Shown here piece after piece: positions 63,033 through 64,000 of a stretch of DNA of 64,000 nucleotides (its first letter is position 1; each line of letters starts with the position of its first letter). A program made the translations under genes and the position numbers. Source of the stretch: Haematococcus lacustris. Taxonomy: Eukaryota; Chlorophyta; Chlorophyceae; Chlamydomonadales; Haematococcaceae. The stretch is taken from positions 713,033-777,032 of the forward strand of contig JASKMD010000027.1 of the NCBI GenBank assembly GCA_030144725.1, read 5' to 3'. Below the pieces are notes generated by a model. That model did not search any database. It was not told the origin of the DNA and saw only the letters and a list, made by a program, of their open reading frames with translations.

Positions 63033-63850
63033 TCCTGCCCCTACCAAGAAGTAGGGGGTAGCAGGCAGGGGTAGGTCAGGCTGGCATGGCTGCTGCCCTG
63101 GCTGCCGTTGCGGCTGTCTGGGCAGCTACTGCTGCGGCCTATCTGGCATCCGCTGCCCCTGCACAGCACTTTATGTTTACTGCTACATATAACGTTCGGT
63201 ACATAAACAATATTGTTAAAAAGTGGTTGCTTTATGAACTGCCATGCCAGAGTACCATGTTGCTCCCACCACCACCTCGGCGCACCTCTGTATAACATAT
63301 CAAAACAAATAACACATATGCTGTCGTCAAAAGTCAATTCAAAACGTCACAGCAAAAGCACCTTTTCCTGCCCTGCCTCACCTTCAACCAGCCCTTGCTC
63401 CTCCTCCTCCTCCTCCTCCTCCTCCTCCTCCTCCTCCTCCTCCCCCTCCACCTCCTTCCCCTCCTGCGTCTCCTCCGCCCGCTGCTGACAAGGCTTTGCT
63501 GCAGCTGCCCCGCCCTGGGCCGCCTGCTGCTCACGCTGCTGCAGGTACTCCGCACTGCAACTGTCCAGCCCGGACAGCTCCAGCTGCAGCCCCCCGCCCA
63601 CTGCCAGCTGGCGCCTACCCCAGGCCATTGCCCCCCCACCTCCCACCTCCTCCCCTCCACCCCCTTCCCCCTGGGCCCATCTGATGCCCCCCACCCCTGG
63701 CCCCACCACCTCTCCTGCCTCCTGCTCTTGTCCTAGCAGCCGGGCCTGCTCCTGGGTCAGGGTCAGGCGGGGGGAGAGCTGGGGGTCGTGCAGGAGGCTG
63801 GTCAGGGCCTGCACCAGCGGCAGCAGCAGCAATGGTGGCGGCAGTAGTGG
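61526..63850 (-). CDS. Hypothetical leucine-rich helical protein, internal exons
   Basis: I do not recognise it. Minus-strand exons: about 63850-63382 (QALTSLLHDPQLSPRLTLTQ, then a Gly-rich and a poly-Glu stretch, ending EEQGLVEG), 62957-62881 (VHVALHLELLRHLLTHH), 61992-61900 (VHDSGLLPQAQAVQVLVARL) and 61655-61526 (ALLAGSLLGSRGAAEACLAQ). Donors and acceptors are GT-AG, and the first two exons join in phase (Glu-Gly then Val-His). At least one exon between 62881 and 61992 remains unplaced. The Leu/Ala-rich amphipathic pattern suggests a helical-repeat protein. The gene continues beyond the window (5') and into the gap (3'). Confidence 0.5.
62000..62140. repeat. G-rich intronic tract
   Basis: GGGAGGAGGGGTGGG-type repeats in the intron upstream (coding sense) of the exon 61992-61900. 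C-rich on the coding strand. Confidence 0.6.
63400..63442 (-). repeat. Poly-Glu coding (CTC)n run
   Basis: Fourteen or so CTC triplets read as GAG (Glu) on the minus strand inside the 63850-63382 exon. Confidence 0.8.
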
Positions 63851-63853
63851 GAA

Positions 63854-64000
<147 letters not shown>

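Overview
The window is nuclear DNA of a GC-rich, intron-rich and extremely repeat-rich eukaryote, most likely a chlorophyte green alga of the volvocine/Chlamydomonadales type. The evidence is many short GT-AG introns, a gametolysin-type (M11) metalloprotease with (Ser-Pro)-rich hydroxyproline-type linkers, an ARIADNE ubiquitin ligase, a chromodomain Ty3/gypsy element, and introns full of minisatellites. Nothing in the window is prokaryotic. Two 500-base runs of N (38701-39200 and 61001-61500) are assembly gaps. All gene models below were spliced by eye.

Region 1 (1-25340) is a CACTA-like (Tnp2/Plavaka-type) DNA transposon and a tandem array derived from it. A minus-strand acidic accessory gene (196-2595) and a plus-strand 11-exon transposase (2821-7505, 1188 codons in one continuous spliced frame) diverge from a short shared promoter region. 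Downstream of the transposase lies a 44-bp-dimer minisatellite built on GGACCCTGTAG, then a right terminus ending in GAGTG (CACTC on the other strand). A 5.4-kb piece, from inside transposase exon 2 to this terminus, is repeated three times in tandem (3351-8812, 8813-14186, 14187-25340). Copies 2 and 3 lack the N-terminal zinc finger. Copy 3 is further broken by a 1-bp deletion and by a nested, very young Ty3/gypsy chromovirus (17527-23170). That element has apparently identical 227-bp LTRs, a 5-bp target duplication, gag, a -1 frameshift signal, and a pol ending in chromodomain plus PHD finger.

Region 2 (25341-34760) holds fragments of an OTU-like cysteine-protease ORF and other unidentified ORFs that look element-derived, followed by about 4 kb with no recognisable gene.

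Region 3 (35121-38136, minus) carries the 3' half of an ARIADNE-type RBR E3 ubiquitin ligase. Its introns are filled with C/G-rich minisatellites, and one exon has a decayed partial duplicate. The RING half would lie at or beyond the first gap.

Region 4 (40238-55211, minus) is one very large secreted metalloprotease gene. In order it shows a signal peptide, an M11 catalytic domain with zinc motif HEMGHNYNLDH split between exons, lectin-like exons, and four tandem genomic units that each encode a Pro-rich linker plus a two-exon Cys-containing beta-type module. A hAT-like MITE and an AT-rich insertion sit in its introns. Two frame inconsistencies in the propeptide/catalytic region leave open whether it is fully functional.

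Region 5 (56275-60640) is a giant (CCCCAC)n array with higher-order repeats, possibly the coding part of a Thr-Pro-rich wall protein. Region 6 (61526-64000, minus) is part of an unidentified leucine-rich multi-exon gene ending in a hexanucleotide array at the window edge.
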